Below are positions 16,981-27,093 of a stretch of DNA of 64,000 nucleotides, piece after piece. Position 1 is the stretch's first letter, and each line of letters begins with the position of its first letter. The notes beneath the pieces are model-generated. The model did not search any database, was not told the DNA's origin, and worked only from the letters and a program-made list of their open reading frames with translations. A program made the position numbers and the translations under genes. Source of the DNA: Streptomyces dengpaensis (GTDB taxonomy: Bacteria > Actinomycetota > Actinomycetes > Streptomycetales > Streptomycetaceae); contig NZ_CP026652.1 of assembly GCF_002946835.1 (NCBI RefSeq), positions 868,001 through 932,000 of the forward strand. Direction: 5' to 3'.

Positions 16981-17266
16981 GGTGACCATCTAGGAATCAC
17001 CGTGCCCGATCTCGACGCCGCGACCCGGCTTTTCGTCGACGTACGTGGACGACTTCGAGGCCGCCCTGGCTCACCTCATCGCGCACGGCGTCCAGATCAT
17101 GGGTGAGCCAACGGTGCGTACGACAGGACCAAGCGCTGGTCGGACCTGGGGCTCCTTCTTGGCTCCCTGGGGGCTCCAGCTGGAACTCGTCAGTTACCCG
17201 GGTGGGAAGGGCTATGAACGGCACACGTCCAGGCGTCTGTGGGATCCGCGGAACCCGGACGCCTGA
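16981..17266 (+). pseudogene. VOC/glyoxalase-family gene with internal deletion
   Basis: The left part encodes HLGITVPDLDAATRLFVDV, the normal start of a VOC domain. At about 17040 it jumps, with a frame change, straight to YVDDFEAALAHLIAHG and the C-terminal FLAPWGLQLELVSYPGGKGY. Compared with the intact VOC protein at 30514-31026 (170 residues), the middle of the domain is missing. The end motif WGxxxELVSYPxGK is shared by both, showing they are paralogues. It cannot make a folded VOC protein. Confidence 0.78.
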
Positions 17267-17291
17267 GGGAGAAGTGGAACGCCGGCTCGGC

Positions 17292-18056
17292 CTACGAGGC
17301 TCGCTTCACGAACGTCACCTCGACAAAGGTGCCGGTCAGCGCTGTGCCCGTGACTGCGACCGTGTGGTCCTGGCACACGCGGAGCCCGCAAGGGTGACCG
17401 TCGACGTGACCGAGATAGAACCCGGGTGCGGGGCGCGCGAACGTGGACGGGATCAGTAACCGGCCCTCATCGCCAACGAATGCCGGAAGGGTGAAGGAGG
17501 CTCCCAGCAGGTCGGCGGCCCATTCGATGTCTCCGTCGGCGATCAGCCGGCGAATGCGCGTCGATGAGATCGGCTCACCGGTCGGGCCCCGCGTGACGAG
17601 CGGGACGACCCGGGTGCTCAGCTCGGGATACTGATCGAAAGTCGCTGTCGTCCCGGCGCCCCGGGCGCCGAATCGAAAGCCCTGGCCGACACTGACGAAC
17701 TCCGCGCCGAGGCGGTCGATCACGACGGCTTCGACGAAGTCCTCAGCCGAGACTCGCGACCAGGCGTGGTCGAACGCGACGATAGCCACCCGCCGGATCC
17801 CCAAGGCCGCAAGCTTGTGGAGCTTGTACCGGCGATCGCTCAGCAGGCCCGGCACCCGGCGCGGCTCGAGCACCTGCATCGGGTGAGGGTCGAAAGTGAG
17901 CACTGTGTCGCACCCGTTGAGGACCTGACGGTGACCGAGGTGAACACCGTCGAAGGTCCCGATCGCGACTTTGGCGCGCGAGCGGGCTCCACCGGGGAGG
18001 CGGCGACCACCCGCGCCCCGTCTCCCGTGGGGTGCCTCGAGACTGAGGACCTCCAT
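17292..18056 (-). CDS. FAD synthetase-like nucleotidyltransferase lacking the riboflavin kinase domain
   Basis: The first 170 residues match the N-terminal FMN adenylyltransferase domain of bifunctional Rib[23 protein letters not shown], and [21 protein letters not shown] normal RibF continues with a riboflavin kinase domain of about 120 residues. Here only about 80 divergent residues follow, and typical kinase motifs are not visible. The 254-residue protein may add AMP to FMN only, providing FAD for the island's flavoenzymes, or act on another substrate. The ATG at 18056 has GGAGGG 7-8 nt upstream. It is transcribed divergently from the SDR gene. Confidence 0.78.
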   Translation of the reverse strand: MEVLSLEAPHGRRGAGGRRLPGGARSRAKVAIGTFDGVHLGHRQVLNGCDTVLTFDPHPMQVLEPRRVPGLLSDRRYKLHKLAALGIRRVAIVAFDHAWSRVSAEDFVEAVVIDRLGAEFVSVGQGFRFGARGAGTTATFDQYPELSTRVVPLVTRGPTGEPISSTRIRRLIADGDIEWAADLLGASFTLPAFVGDEGRLLIPSTFARPAPGFYLGHVDGHPCGLRVCQDHTVAVTGTALTGTFVEVTFVKRAS

Positions 18057-18116
18057 CGCCCATCCCTCCTTCACCCTCAGAGCAGCCTGAGCGCAGGCCA
18101 GTATGAACCGCGCACC

Positions 18117-18174
18117 GTTAGCCGTTGGCAAGGCGCGAGGCGGCCCGGCAGTCCACGTGTGAACCCTGCGTTAA
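18117..18174. promoter_or_regulatory. GTTAG and GTTAA motifs between the FAD-synthetase-like and SDR genes
   Basis: The 190-nt divergent promoter region contains GTTAG (18117-18121), GTTGG 7 nt on, and GCGTTAAC around 18168-18175. These resemble the repeat family upstream of hpaB. There are fewer copies and no clear 11-nt step, so common control is only a suggestion. Confidence 0.3.
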
Positions 18175-18250
18175 CCACGCTTGCACTGGCCTCGGCGATT
18201 CAGATCCACTCTCGGCAGTAGGTACGAACCGCTGACTGGAGGAACCGAAC

Positions 18251-19060
18251 ATGGCTGCAGGTTGGAACTTGGAGGGCCGCACGGCTTTCGTGACCGGTGG
18301 TAGTCGAGGCCTGGGCTTCGCCATCGCACAGGCGCTGCTCGAGCGTGGCGCCAAGGTGGCGATCGCAGCCAGGGACGAGGCGGCCGTCAAGGCTGCGGCC
18401 GGTCGTCTCACCGCCGGATCCGACGCGGAGGGCGTGCTCCCCGTCGTCGCGGACGTCACCGACGCGGATTCCGTCAACAGCGCGCTGGCAGAGGTCCACG
18501 CGTGGCAGGGCAGCCTTGACATCCTCGTCAACAACGCAGGGCCGCAGCTCGCGCCGACCACCCTGGACAAGGTCGACGAGGAGAACATCGCGTCGGCCTT
18601 CGACACGAAGCTGATCGGGTTCATTCGCGTCTCGCAGGCCGCTCTCCCGTTCTTGAGCCGGACTGGCAGCGGCAACATCGTCAATGTTGTCGGCGCGACT
18701 GCGCACGCGCTGATTCCCAACACCGGTCCTACGGCCATCGTGAATGCGGGCGTGGTCGCGCTCACGAGCTACCTGGCGTCCGAGGCGGCTCCCAGCAACA
18801 TCCGGGTCAACGCGATCTCCCCCGGAATGACGAAGACCGAGGGCTGGCTCACCAAGACCGAGGCCATGGCCAAGCAGCAGGGCAAGAGCGCCGAAGAGGT
18901 TCGGGCCGGCATGGCCAAGGGGCTTGGCATTCGCCTGGACCGCTGGGCCGAGACCGCCGAAATCGGCGCCGCGGCGGCGTTCCTGGCGTCCGACGACGCC
19001 TCCTACGTGACCGGTCAGGTGCTGCGCGTCGACGGCGGGCTGTCGAAGCCCGTCGCCTGA
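18251..19060 (+). CDS. Short-chain dehydrogenase/reductase-like protein without the Ser-Tyr-Lys triad
   Basis: A 269-residue SDR with a good NAD(P) site (TGGSRGLG), [14 protein letters not shown], and the C-terminal [11 protein letters not shown]. In classical SDRs the motifs ISS and YxxxK follow. Here the equivalents are [10 protein letters not shown] and [11 protein letters not shown], so Ser, Tyr and Lys are replaced by about Val/Gly, Thr and Asn. The Rossmann fold is intact but the classical proton-relay mechanism cannot work. Other residues may substitute, or it may be a binding or sensing protein. A terminator follows; upstream is the FAD-synthetase-like gene on the other strand. Confidence 0.85.
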   Translation: MAAGWNLEGRTAFVTGGSRGLGFAIAQALLERGAKVAIAARDEAAVKAAAGRLTAGSDAEGVLPVVADVTDADSVNSALAEVHAWQGSLDILVNNAGPQLAPTTLDKVDEENIASAFDTKLIGFIRVSQAALPFLSRTGSGNIVNVVGATAHALIPNTGPTAIVNAGVVALTSYLASEAAPSNIRVNAISPGMTKTEGWLTKTEAMAKQQGKSAEEVRAGMAKGLGIRLDRWAETAEIGAAAAFLASDDASYVTGQVLRVDGGLSKPVA

Positions 19061-19077
19061 TCTCAGGCCCCCAGGCA

Positions 19078-19115
19078 AGCGCCATCCAAGGTCCGCACTC
19101 GCCTTGGATGGCGCT
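19078..19115 (+). terminator. Terminator of the SDR gene
   Basis: A perfect 14-bp stem (19078-19091 with 19102-19115) with a 10-nt loop, 18 nt after the SDR stop. Confidence 0.8.
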
Positions 19116-19178
19116 CCGGTTTGTGTACGTGAGTATCCGCCGAGTGCTCTGCAACATCGACACCCTGGAGTGTTGGGA

Positions 19179-20738
19179 ATGCTGATCGGAATCGTGAGCG
19201 AAGCCCGCCGTGGCGAGACGCGCGTTGCCGCGACTCCTGCCACGGTGGTCCAGCTGGTGAAGCTGGGGTACGACGTCGTGGTGGAGCCGGGTGCTGGTGC
19301 GTTGTCAAGCTTCCCGGACGAGGCGTATGTCGAGGCCGGTGCGCGGGTCGGTGACCCGCTCGCGGCGGACGTCGTGCTCGGGGTGAATGCCCTCTCGTCG
19401 CTGCAGTTGGACGGGTTGAAGCCGGGTACGACGGTCATGGGCATCATGAGCCCGGCGCTGAACCCTGCGCTGATGGAGGACCTGGCGAAGCGGCCGATCA
19501 CGGCGTTGGCGATGGATGCGGTGCCGCGTATCTCGCGGGCGCAGTCATTGGACGTGCTGTCGTCGATGGCGAACATCGCGGGTTACCGGGCGGTGGTGGA
19601 GGCCGCTCATGTCTTCGGCCGGTTCTTCACCGGTCAGGTGACGGCTGCGGGCAAGGTGCCGCCGGCCAAGGTGCTGGTCTGTGGTGCGGGGGTGGCGGGT
19701 CTGGCCGCGATCGGTGCGGCGGGAAGCCTGGGTGCCATCGTGTACGCCACCGACCCGCGTCCGGAAGTGGCCGATCAGGTCAGGTCGCTGGGCGGCGAGT
19801 ACCTCTCGGTCGATACCGGGGACGCCGGCGAGGTGGAGGTGTCCGCCACGGGCTACGCCAAGGAGATGTCGACGGACTACAACTCCCGCGCGGCCGAGCT
19901 GTACAGAGACCGGATCACGGAGATGGACATCGTGATCACGACGGCACAGATCCCGGGCCGGCAGGCGCCGACGCTGATCACCGCGGAGATGGTGGCGCTG
20001 ATGAGGTCGGGCAGCGTGATCGTGGACATGGCCGCCGCGAGCGGCGGCAACGTCGAGGGCATGGTCAAGGACGAGGCGGTGGTCACGGCCAACGGTGTGA
20101 CGATCATCGGCTACACCGACCTGCCCGGTCGGTTGCCCGCGCAGGCGTCCCAGCTGTACGGCACCAACCTGGTCAACCTGATCAAGCTGATGACCCCGGA
20201 CAAGGACGGCCGGCTGGTTCTGGACTTCGACGACGTGGTGCAGCGGTCGATGACCGTGGTGCGCGACGGCGAGTTGACCTGGCCGCCACCGCCGGTCCAG
20301 GTGTCCGCCGCTCCAGCAGCCGCTCCCGCCTCCGCACCCGCTGAGGTGAAGCCGGCCGGCCCCCAGACCAAGCCACCGGTGTCGACCCAGCGGCGGTTCA
20401 CAGTGGTCGGGGTCGGCGCCACGGTGTTGTTCCTGCTCGCGGCCCTGTCCCCGTCGGCACTGCTGGGACACCTGACGGTGTTCGCGCTGGCGATCGTGAT
20501 CGGCTACTACGTGATCGGGCAAGTGCACCACGCCCTGCACACGCCTCTGATGAGTGTGACCAACGCGATCTCAGGCATCATCGTGGTCGGCGCCCTGCTG
20601 CAGATCGGGCACGGTGACACCCCGAACGGCGCGGTGGTCACGGTGCTGTCGACGATCGCGATCCTGCTGGCCTCGGTCAACATCTTCGGTGGCTTCGCGG
20701 TGACCCGCCGGATGCTCTCCATGTTCTCGAGAAGCTGA
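19179..20738 (+). CDS. pntA: NAD(P) transhydrogenase subunit alpha
   Basis: A 519-residue alpha subunit of the proton-pumping transhydrogenase, which makes NADPH from NADH using the proton gradient. The start [20 protein letters not shown] is typical of the alanine dehydrogenase/PNT N-domain. The NAD site [20 protein letters not shown] lies near residue 170. After a Pro/Ala-rich linker (about residues 375-410) four membrane helices form the second alpha part. This is the fused E. coli-like PntA form rather than split alpha1/alpha2. It is followed 11 nt later by pntB. Confidence 0.95.
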   Translation: MLIGIVSEARRGETRVAATPATVVQLVKLGYDVVVEPGAGALSSFPDEAYVEAGARVGDPLAADVVLGVNALSSLQLDGLKPGTTVMGIMSPALNPALMEDLAKRPITALAMDAVPRISRAQSLDVLSSMANIAGYRAVVEAAHVFGRFFTGQVTAAGKVPPAKVLVCGAGVAGLAAIGAAGSLGAIVYATDPRPEVADQVRSLGGEYLSVDTGDAGEVEVSATGYAKEMSTDYNSRAAELYRDRITEMDIVITTAQIPGRQAPTLITAEMVALMRSGSVIVDMAAASGGNVEGMVKDEAVVTANGVTIIGYTDLPGRLPAQASQLYGTNLVNLIKLMTPDKDGRLVLDFDDVVQRSMTVVRDGELTWPPPPVQVSAAPAAAPASAPAEVKPAGPQTKPPVSTQRRFTVVGVGATVLFLLAALSPSALLGHLTVFALAIVIGYYVIGQVHHALHTPLMSVTNAISGIIVVGALLQIGHGDTPNGAVVTVLSTIAILLASVNIFGGFAVTRRMLSMFSRS

Positions 20739-20749
20739 AGGGCCCTGTC

Positions 20750-22189
20750 ATGTCTGATCTGATGACTGTCGAGACCGCCGCGGCGGCTGCCTACATCGTC
20801 GCGGCCCTGCTCTTCATCCTGGCACTGGCCGGACTGTCCCGTCACGAGACCGCCAAGGCCGGCAAGACCTTCGGCATCGGCGGTATGGCGGTGGCCCTGG
20901 CCGCGACGATTGCGCTGGCGATCCACCATCACATCTCCGGAGTCGGTCTGGCGCTGATGATCGGCGCCATGGCGGTCGGTGCCGCGATAGGGCTGTGGCG
21001 GGCGCGGGTGGTGGAGATGACCGGGATGCCCGAGCTGATCGCCTTGCTGCACTCCTTCGTGGGTCTGGCCGCGGTGCTGGTGGGCTGGAACGGCTACCTG
21101 CACGTCGAGGCCAGCCTGGACGGCCCGGTCAGTGTCGAGGCCAAGGTGCTGGAGGCTCAGGAGCTGCTCGGGATCCATTCCGCCGAGGTGTTCATCGGCG
21201 TCTTCATCGGCGCGGTCACCTTCACCGGCTCGATCGTGGCGTTCCTCAAGCTCTCGGCCCGGATCAAGTCGTCCCCGCTGATGCTGCCCGGCAAGAACTA
21301 CCTCAACCTCGGTGCCCTGGCCGCCTTCGCGGTGCTGACCACGTGGTTCGTGATCGACCCGGCGCTGTGGCTGCTGGTCGCGGTCACGATCGTCGCGCTG
21401 GCCCTGGGTTGGCACCTGGTCGCCTCGATCGGCGGCGGTGACATGCCGGTCGTGGTCTCGATGCTGAACTCCTACTCCGGCTGGGCGGCCGCGGCGTCGG
21501 GGTTCCTGCTCGAGAACGACCTGCTGATCATCACCGGCGCCCTGGTCGGCTCCTCGGGTGCCTACCTGTCCTCCGTCATGTGCAAGGCGATGAACCGGTC
21601 CTTCATCTCCGTGATCGCCGGCGGGTTCGGCATCGAGGCCGGCCCGGCCGACGACAAGGACTACGGCGAGCACCGCGAGATCACCGCCGAGGGCGTCGCC
21701 GAGCTCCTCGGGTCGGCCGACTCGGTGATCATCACCCCCGGCTACGGCATGGCCGTGGCACAGGCCCAGCACGGCGTCGCCGAGCTGACCCGCAAACTCA
21801 GGGACCGAGGCGTCGACGTGCGCTTCGGCATCCACCCTGTCGCGGGCCGGCTGCCGGGCCACATGAACGTCCTGCTCGCCGAGGCCAAGGTCCCCTACGA
21901 CATCGTGCTGGAGATGGACGAGATCAACGACGACTTCGACGACACCGCCGTCGTCCTCGTCATCGGCGCCAACGACACCGTCAACCCCGCCGCCACCGAG
22001 GACCCAAGCTCGCCCATCGCCGGCATGCCCGTCCTTCAGGTCTGGAACGCCGAGAACGTCGTCGTCTTCAAACGCTCCATGGCCTCCGGGTATGCCGGCG
22101 TCCAGAACCCGCTCTTCTACCGCGACAACTCCTCCATGCTCTTCGGCGACGCCAAGGACCGCGTCGAAGGCATCCTCCGAGTCCTCTGA
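20750..22189 (+). CDS. pntB: NAD(P) transhydrogenase subunit beta
   Basis: A 479-residue beta subunit: multiple membrane helices in the first 260 residues, then the NADP-binding domain with [48 protein letters not shown] and [19 protein letters not shown], all standard for PntB. It forms an operon with pntA. Placed in a catabolic island, it may balance NADH and NADPH for flavin reduction and biosynthetic steps. Confidence 0.95.
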   Translation: MSDLMTVETAAAAAYIVAALLFILALAGLSRHETAKAGKTFGIGGMAVALAATIALAIHHHISGVGLALMIGAMAVGAAIGLWRARVVEMTGMPELIALLHSFVGLAAVLVGWNGYLHVEASLDGPVSVEAKVLEAQELLGIHSAEVFIGVFIGAVTFTGSIVAFLKLSARIKSSPLMLPGKNYLNLGALAAFAVLTTWFVIDPALWLLVAVTIVALALGWHLVASIGGGDMPVVVSMLNSYSGWAAAASGFLLENDLLIITGALVGSSGAYLSSVMCKAMNRSFISVIAGGFGIEAGPADDKDYGEHREITAEGVAELLGSADSVIITPGYGMAVAQAQHGVAELTRKLRDRGVDVRFGIHPVAGRLPGHMNVLLAEAKVPYDIVLEMDEINDDFDDTAVVLVIGANDTVNPAATEDPSSPIAGMPVLQVWNAENVVVFKRSMASGYAGVQNPLFYRDNSSMLFGDAKDRVEGILRVL

Positions 22190-22300
22190 GGCCTGGGCGA
22201 GGACGCAGTAGCGACGCATCGCGACGCAGCAAGGCCGACATGCCAGGAATCGGACGCGCCGTCTTCGGCAAACAGACCGCAACGAAGCGAGAGGACTCAG

Positions 22301-23023
22301 ATGATGAATAGCGTGGACAGTGCCTGGAGCGGCGGCATAGAGCAAGAAGTGGTCGGTGCCATCAGCGTCTTGACCATTCACAATGGCGAGCGGAACCTGC
22401 TGAACCCAGGCATGCTCAACGACATCCGCGCCCGGCTGCAGGAGTGTGACGACAACCCGGACATCCGCGCCGTCCTGCTCACCGGCGCAGGTGAGACCTT
22501 CTGTGGCGGTCTCGACATCGCTCCCATCAAAGCGGGTGCAGACCCAGCTCTGTTCGGCAAGGCATTGATCGAGACCCTCCGGATTTTCCCTCGTCTGGGT
22601 TTGCCTGTCGCGGCTGCCGTCAACGGCGACGCGCTCGCCAGTGGCGCCTCGTTCGTCGCGGCCTGCGACTTCGCCGTCGCAGTGGACAGTGCGCGAATCG
22701 GCACGGTGGAGGCCAGCGCCGGGATATGGCCGATGATCGCGCAAGTGCCCATCATTCATCGGCTCGGGCCGCGCCTGGCGATGGAGAACATAGGTTCCGG
22801 CGAGCCGTTCACCGCCGAGAGGGCCCGCGAAGTCGGTCTCGTGCAGGCCGTGGTCGAGGCCGGCCGAGCAGCTGTGGTCGCCCGGGAGTGGCTCGATAAG
22901 GCACTGAGGGCGGCCGGCGCAGGTGCCCCTGGCCGTCGCTCCCTCTACGAGTTCGCATCGATGTCATACGACGACGCGTTCGACGCGTCGCTGCCACGTT
23001 TCATCGAGCTTTTCGACCACTGA
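22301..23023 (+). CDS. Enoyl-CoA hydratase/isomerase-family protein
   Basis: A 240-residue crotonase-fold protein. Oxyanion-hole segments are visible as AGETFCGGLDI and NGDALASGASFVAACD. The usual first catalytic Glu position after the second segment is not clearly present (GTVEASAGIWP holds one Glu). It may hydrate, isomerise or hydrolyse acyl-CoA. It lies 110 nt after pntB on the same strand and may share its transcript. Confidence 0.85.
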   Translation: MMNSVDSAWSGGIEQEVVGAISVLTIHNGERNLLNPGMLNDIRARLQECDDNPDIRAVLLTGAGETFCGGLDIAPIKAGADPALFGKALIETLRIFPRLGLPVAAAVNGDALASGASFVAACDFAVAVDSARIGTVEASAGIWPMIAQVPIIHRLGPRLAMENIGSGEPFTAERAREVGLVQAVVEAGRAAVVAREWLDKALRAAGAGAPGRRSLYEFASMSYDDAFDASLPRFIELFDH

Positions 23024-23829
23024 ACTCTTCGGAGTGTTGTCGGGGGTGACGTGCGCTGGTCCTTGCGGTACGCCTGACCACCGCGACCTGGTCGTGCGGC
23101 CCATATCCAACTCGGCACCAGCATCGTCCTCGTCCAGGACGATCTCAACAGGCGACAGCCACCTGCGGCTCGGAGACGCCGTGCTGGTCACCTCCGCCGA
23201 GCGCGTCGAGGACGGTGAGGTCGCCGAGCTCACCGTCCTCGACGCAGGGCTGTACCCGGCGGAGTCGTTGTCCCCGTGGCCAGGATGCTCTTCCTCCTCG
23301 GCGTGCTCTTCGACGTTGTGACGTGACTTCAGAATCGCCGAAGCGTTCTCACCCGGTCCGATCGATCCGCGGTCGGGCTGAAGGTGCGGAGCCCCGGGTA
23401 GGCGCCGGCGGTCGTACGCGAACTGCGCGAGCTCCCTGGTCCGTTCTCGATGGAGGCGCTGGAGCAGTGCCTCCGGCCGAGTGTCTCGCCGAACTGGACG
23501 ACTGCGGCCATCGCTTCCTTCCGGACGGCAGAGATGCAGGAGACGTCTGTGCGACACCCCGTGGTGCGCCACGAGGCGCCATGAAATCGAGTGAGGGTGA
23601 AAGGACCTCACCGCCGGTCAGTCGCAGCTGACCGGTGAAGCTGGGGGCAGTCGAAGTGCGGAAACGCGCGCAACGGTGAGAGCAGCCCCGACAACGTACG
23701 GGACGGGTCGGCACTGTCAGATGACCCGGGTCCGGCTAGCAGCGAGGAGAAGGTGTACGCGAGGAACCACTGTCCGAAGCCCTGTAACTGTCGCACTCGA
23801 CTCAAACCTGACGGATACGGGTCGAGATG
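23024..23829. other. Unresolved stretch before the group II intron
   Basis: No intact gene. Short open frames exist on both strands, and one plus-strand stretch (about 23155-23280, reading HLRLGDAVLVTSAERVEDGE) looks like former coding sequence, but no family is recognised. The right part may already belong to the 5' exon or RNA of the intron. Confidence 0.3.
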
Positions 23830-24196
23830 CAGCGCGTGACCGTCACTCGTTTGGGTGATGTTCAACTCCGAAGCCGGATCGCGGGTCTGGTGGGGAGGCC
23901 ATGCCGAAAGCCTGCGGCGTAGGCATGGCGAGGCTGCCGGGGTATAGGTGGGCACCTCCCTCCTTGATCGATTTCGTGGTGAACGTGGGAACCATCCGCA
24001 GTCGCCCTTCCCTCTGGACAGCCAGTCCGGCGGCGGGCAGGTCCGTTGTCGACTGAGGGCTGTCGGATGGGGCGGAGGCCCCGTAGTAGTCGTGGGAGTA
24101 ACGACCCAACAAGGAGACCGGGAGAACCGGTCGCAGGGCCAAGGGGGCCAGCAAGCCAGCAGACGAAGTTACTGGAATGTCAGGAGGTTGTCGCCG

Positions 24197-25630
24197 GTGA
24201 ACACCGACGAGCTTGAGCACGCCGAGTATCAGGCGGAGCGCAAGGTACTGAAGATCCAGACCAAGCTGCACTGTTGGGCCCGTGATGACCCTCATCGCAG
24301 GTTCGATGACCTCTTCAATCTCGTCGCCGATCCCGCCTTCCTTCTGGTGGCGTGGGATCGGGTGCGGGGCAACAAGGGTGCGCGCACGGCCGGGGTGGAC
24401 GGGCGCACCGCCCGTTCCGTCGAGGCCGGACAGGGCGTCGAGGACTTCCTCGACGGGCTGCGGTCGCAGGTCAAGGACCGTAGTTTCCAGCCGCTGCCGG
24501 TGCGGGAACGGATGATCCCCAAGACAGGCGGCAGGTTGCGTCGTCTGGGGATCGCCACCGTGACCGACCGGGTGGTCCAGGCATCCTTGAAGCTGGTGCT
24601 GGAGCCGATTTTCGAGGCGGAGTCCCTACCGTGTTCCTACGGGTTCCGCCCGAACCGTCGTGCTCACGACGCTGTGGCCGAGGTGCGTCACATGGCGTCC
24701 CGCTCGTATGAGTGGATCGTTGAGGGCGACATCAAAGCCTGCTTCGACGAAATCTCGCACCCGGCCCTGATGGACCGGGTACGCAGACGAGTCGGGGACA
24801 AGCGCGTCCTGGCACTGGTGAAGGCGTTCCTCAAAGCGGGCATCCTCGGTGAGGACCGCGTGCTGCGAGAGACCCGCGCCGGAACCCCGCAGGGTTCGAT
24901 CCTCTCGCCGCTCATGAGCAACGTGGCTCTCTCGGTCCTAGACGAGCACATCGCCCAGGCCCCGGGAGGTCCAGGTGTCAGTGCGAGTGAGCGGGCCAAG
25001 CGTCGTCGCAAAGGTCTGCCCAACTACCGGCTTATCCGGTACGCGGACGACTGGTGTCTGGTCGTTTCAGGCACCAAAGCCGACGCTGAAGCCCTGCGCG
25101 AGGAGATCGCTGGAGTCCTCTCTCCGATGGGCCTGCGCCTGTCACCGGAGAAGACTCTGATCACCCACATCGACGGGGGCCTCGACTTCCTCGGCTGGCG
25201 TATCCAGCGCCACCGCAAGCGAGGTACGTCCAAGCAGTACGTCTACACCTATCCCGCACGCAAGGCCGTGCAGGCCGTGACGGGCAAGGTCAGGACCCTC
25301 TGCCGACAGATGGACACGAGCCAGCCGCTCGATGCTCTGTTGCGCCAGCTCAATCCGGCGCTCAAGGGCTGGTGCGTCTACTTCCGCCCCGGCGTGTCCA
25401 GCGCCGCCTTCGGCTACCTGAGCTTCTACACATGGCAACAGGTCGGCCGATGGTTGCGCCGCAAACACCGCCGGTCCAGCTGGAAGGACCTGCGCCACCG
25501 CTATTACAAGGGCGGCGTGTGGTGGCCGGCCTCGGAGGAGCGATCACTGTTCAACCCGGCGAAGGTAGGCACGACGCGCTACCGATACCGGGGAACGAAG
25601 ATCCCAACTCCCTGGCCAGTCACGGGATGA
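24197..25630 (+). CDS. ltrA: Group II intron reverse transcriptase/maturase
   Basis: A 477-residue intron-encoded protein. Reverse-transcriptase blocks are in order: RGNKGARTAGVDG, PVRERMIPKTGGRLRRLGI, YGFRPNRRAHDAV, EGDIKACFDEISH, AGTPQGSILSPLMSNVALS and the catalytic IRYADDWCLV. The maturase (X) domain follows with LDFLGWRIQRHRKRG, and the C-terminus has HRYYKGGVWWP. GTG at 24197 is chosen, with AGGAGG at 24182-24187. The protein is full length with an intact YADD, so the intron may be mobile. Confidence 0.93.
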   Translation: MNTDELEHAEYQAERKVLKIQTKLHCWARDDPHRRFDDLFNLVADPAFLLVAWDRVRGNKGARTAGVDGRTARSVEAGQGVEDFLDGLRSQVKDRSFQPLPVRERMIPKTGGRLRRLGIATVTDRVVQASLKLVLEPIFEAESLPCSYGFRPNRRAHDAVAEVRHMASRSYEWIVEGDIKACFDEISHPALMDRVRRRVGDKRVLALVKAFLKAGILGEDRVLRETRAGTPQGSILSPLMSNVALSVLDEHIAQAPGGPGVSASERAKRRRKGLPNYRLIRYADDWCLVVSGTKADAEALREEIAGVLSPMGLRLSPEKTLITHIDGGLDFLGWRIQRHRKRGTSKQYVYTYPARKAVQAVTGKVRTLCRQMDTSQPLDALLRQLNPALKGWCVYFRPGVSSAAFGYLSFYTWQQVGRWLRRKHRRSSWKDLRHRYYKGGVWWPASEERSLFNPAKVGTTRYRYRGTKIPTPWPVTG

Positions 25631-25658
25631 GGACCCCCGGATGCCCATGACAGGGCTT

Positions 25659-25745
25659 GTGGAGCGCCCGGTGCCCGGAAACGGGCACGCCGGGTGCGGG
25701 AAGCGGTCCGGGGAAACGGGCCGGTCGGAAGACCGGAACCGCGCC
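25659..25745 (+). ncRNA. Group II intron domains V and VI
   Basis: Domain V (about 25661-25698) reads GAGC, a stem, a GAAA tetraloop, the returning stem and a two-nt CG bulge, the hallmarks of the catalytic hairpin (AGC triad and bulge). Domain VI follows as a stem containing the perfect CCGGTC-GGAA-GACCGG hairpin at 25721-25736 with unpaired A residues on its 3' side, one of which should be the branch point. The intron probably ends near 25745-25765. Confidence 0.6.
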
Positions 25746-25797
25746 CCGGGCCGACTTCACAGTTTCTCGTGGGATGTCGCACAGACGGCCACCGGAT

Positions 25798-27093
25798 CTA
25801 CGCGATCTGCCGGCCCCGGGTTTCCGGGAGCGCCAGCACGCCGACGATCACCAGGATGTACCCCAGGGCTCCGATACCCATGGCCGCCTTCAGTCCGAAG
25901 ACCGAGGAGAGCACGCCGACGAGGACGGGGAAGAATGCGGCAACTCCCCGGCCGAAGTTGTGGGCGACGCCGACGCCGACGCCGCGCACCCGGCTGGGAA
26001 ACAACTCGCTGAAGAACACGCCCGAACCGGCCAGCAATCCGCACGCCGCCATCCCCAGCGGCACGCCCAGCACCAGCAGCAGGCTGTTGGCCCCCTCGGG
26101 GATCCAGGTGTAGGCGACCACGCACACCACACCGCCGGCCGCGAAGAGGATGTACGTCTTCCGGCGGCCGATCCAGTCGTGCAGGAACCCACCACTGGCG
26201 TAGCCGAGGAAGCAGCCGACGATGATGACCGAGAGGTAGCCGCTGGTGCCGACGATCGTCAGTCCGCGCTCCTTGTGCAGGTAGGACGGCAGCCAGGTGA
26301 AGATGGCGAAGTACCCGCCTTGTGCCCCGATCCCGACCAGCAGGGTCAGCAGCGTGGTACGCCGCAGGTCACGGCGGAACAGCGCGACGAGTCCGCTCCA
26401 CATCGACGTGGCGGTCTCCTCCTTGGCCCGGCGGCGATTCTCCTTCGAGGCGTCCGAGTCTTTGACGTTGCGCCGTATGAAGAGCAGCGCGAAGGCGGGG
26501 AGGATGCCGAGCATGAACAGGTAGCGCCAGGCGTCGGGGCCTGCATGGCTGAAGATGACGGAGTAGGCGATTACGGCCAGGGCCCAGCCGACCGCGTAGG
26601 AGCTGGCGACGAATCCCATGATCCGGCCGCGGTGCCGGGCGGGGGCGATCTCGGCGATCAGGACCGCGCCGGCCGCGAACTCACCACCGAACCCGAGGCC
26701 CTGGAGCCCCTTGAACAGCAGCATCTGACCGTAGTTCTGGGACAGGCCGGACAGCGCGGTGAAGACCGCGAAGGTCGCGATGGTGATCATCAGGACCCGC
26801 ACCCGCCCCACCCGGTCCGCGAGCAGGCCCGCCAGGGCCCCGCCCACCGCCGAGGCCAGCACGGTGACGGTCACGATCAAGCCCGACTCGGTGGAGGTCA
26901 GCGCGAACGCCGCAGCGATGGACCCGAGGGCCAGCGGCAGCGTCATGAAGTCGAAGGCGTCCAGGCCCCACCCGGCGGACCCGGCCCAGAACGCGGGCCG
27001 GTGCTCGCGCGGGATGGAGCGGTACCACCGCGGAAAGGTCGGTTCCGGGGACGCGGTGGTCGTCGGCACGGCCGAGGGCGGTGCTTCGGTCAT
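25798..27093 (-). CDS. MFS transporter, SHS/carboxylate-carrier-like
   Basis: A 431-residue, 12-helix major facilitator. The opening FWAGSAGWGLDAFDFMTLPL and the loop motif GLLADRVGRVRVLMI fit the sialate/lactate:H+ symporter-like branch (NanT, Jen1), although aromatic-acid carriers look similar. The ATG at 27093 has GGAGAAC upstream. It is transcribed in the same direction as the ALDH gene further on. It probably imports the substrate of the island's pathway. Confidence 0.85.
   Translation of the reverse strand: MTEAPPSAVPTTTASPEPTFPRWYRSIPREHRPAFWAGSAGWGLDAFDFMTLPLALGSIAAAFALTSTESGLIVTVTVLASAVGGALAGLLADRVGRVRVLMITIATFAVFTALSGLSQNYGQMLLFKGLQGLGFGGEFAAGAVLIAEIAPARHRGRIMGFVASSYAVGWALAVIAYSVIFSHAGPDAWRYLFMLGILPAFALLFIRRNVKDSDASKENRRRAKEETATSMWSGLVALFRRDLRRTTLLTLLVGIGAQGGYFAIFTWLPSYLHKERGLTIVGTSGYLSVIIVGCFLGYASGGFLHDWIGRRKTYILFAAGGVVCVVAYTWIPEGANSLLLVLGVPLGMAACGLLAGSGVFFSELFPSRVRGVGVGVAHNFGRGVAAFFPVLVGVLSSVFGLKAAMGIGALGYILVIVGVLALPETRGRQIA

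Larger units (their letters stand above)
23830..25745 (+). mobile_element. Group II intron (boundaries approximate)
   Basis: A retroelement consisting of a structured 5' RNA region, a reverse transcriptase/maturase gene, and 3' domains V and VI. The 5' region contains stems such as GCCATGCC pairing with GGCATGGC (about 23897-23930). The 3' part has a convincing domain V at 25661-25698. The exact 5' splice site could not be identified by eye. The intron lies after the MFS gene, which is read in the opposite direction and whose stop is only about 50 nt beyond the intron's 3' side. Confidence 0.7.

Noticed and set aside
22301..23023. Assigning either crotonase-fold protein to a named beta-oxidation step
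   Set aside because: The second catalytic Glu cannot be placed with confidence in either, so the calls stay at family level.
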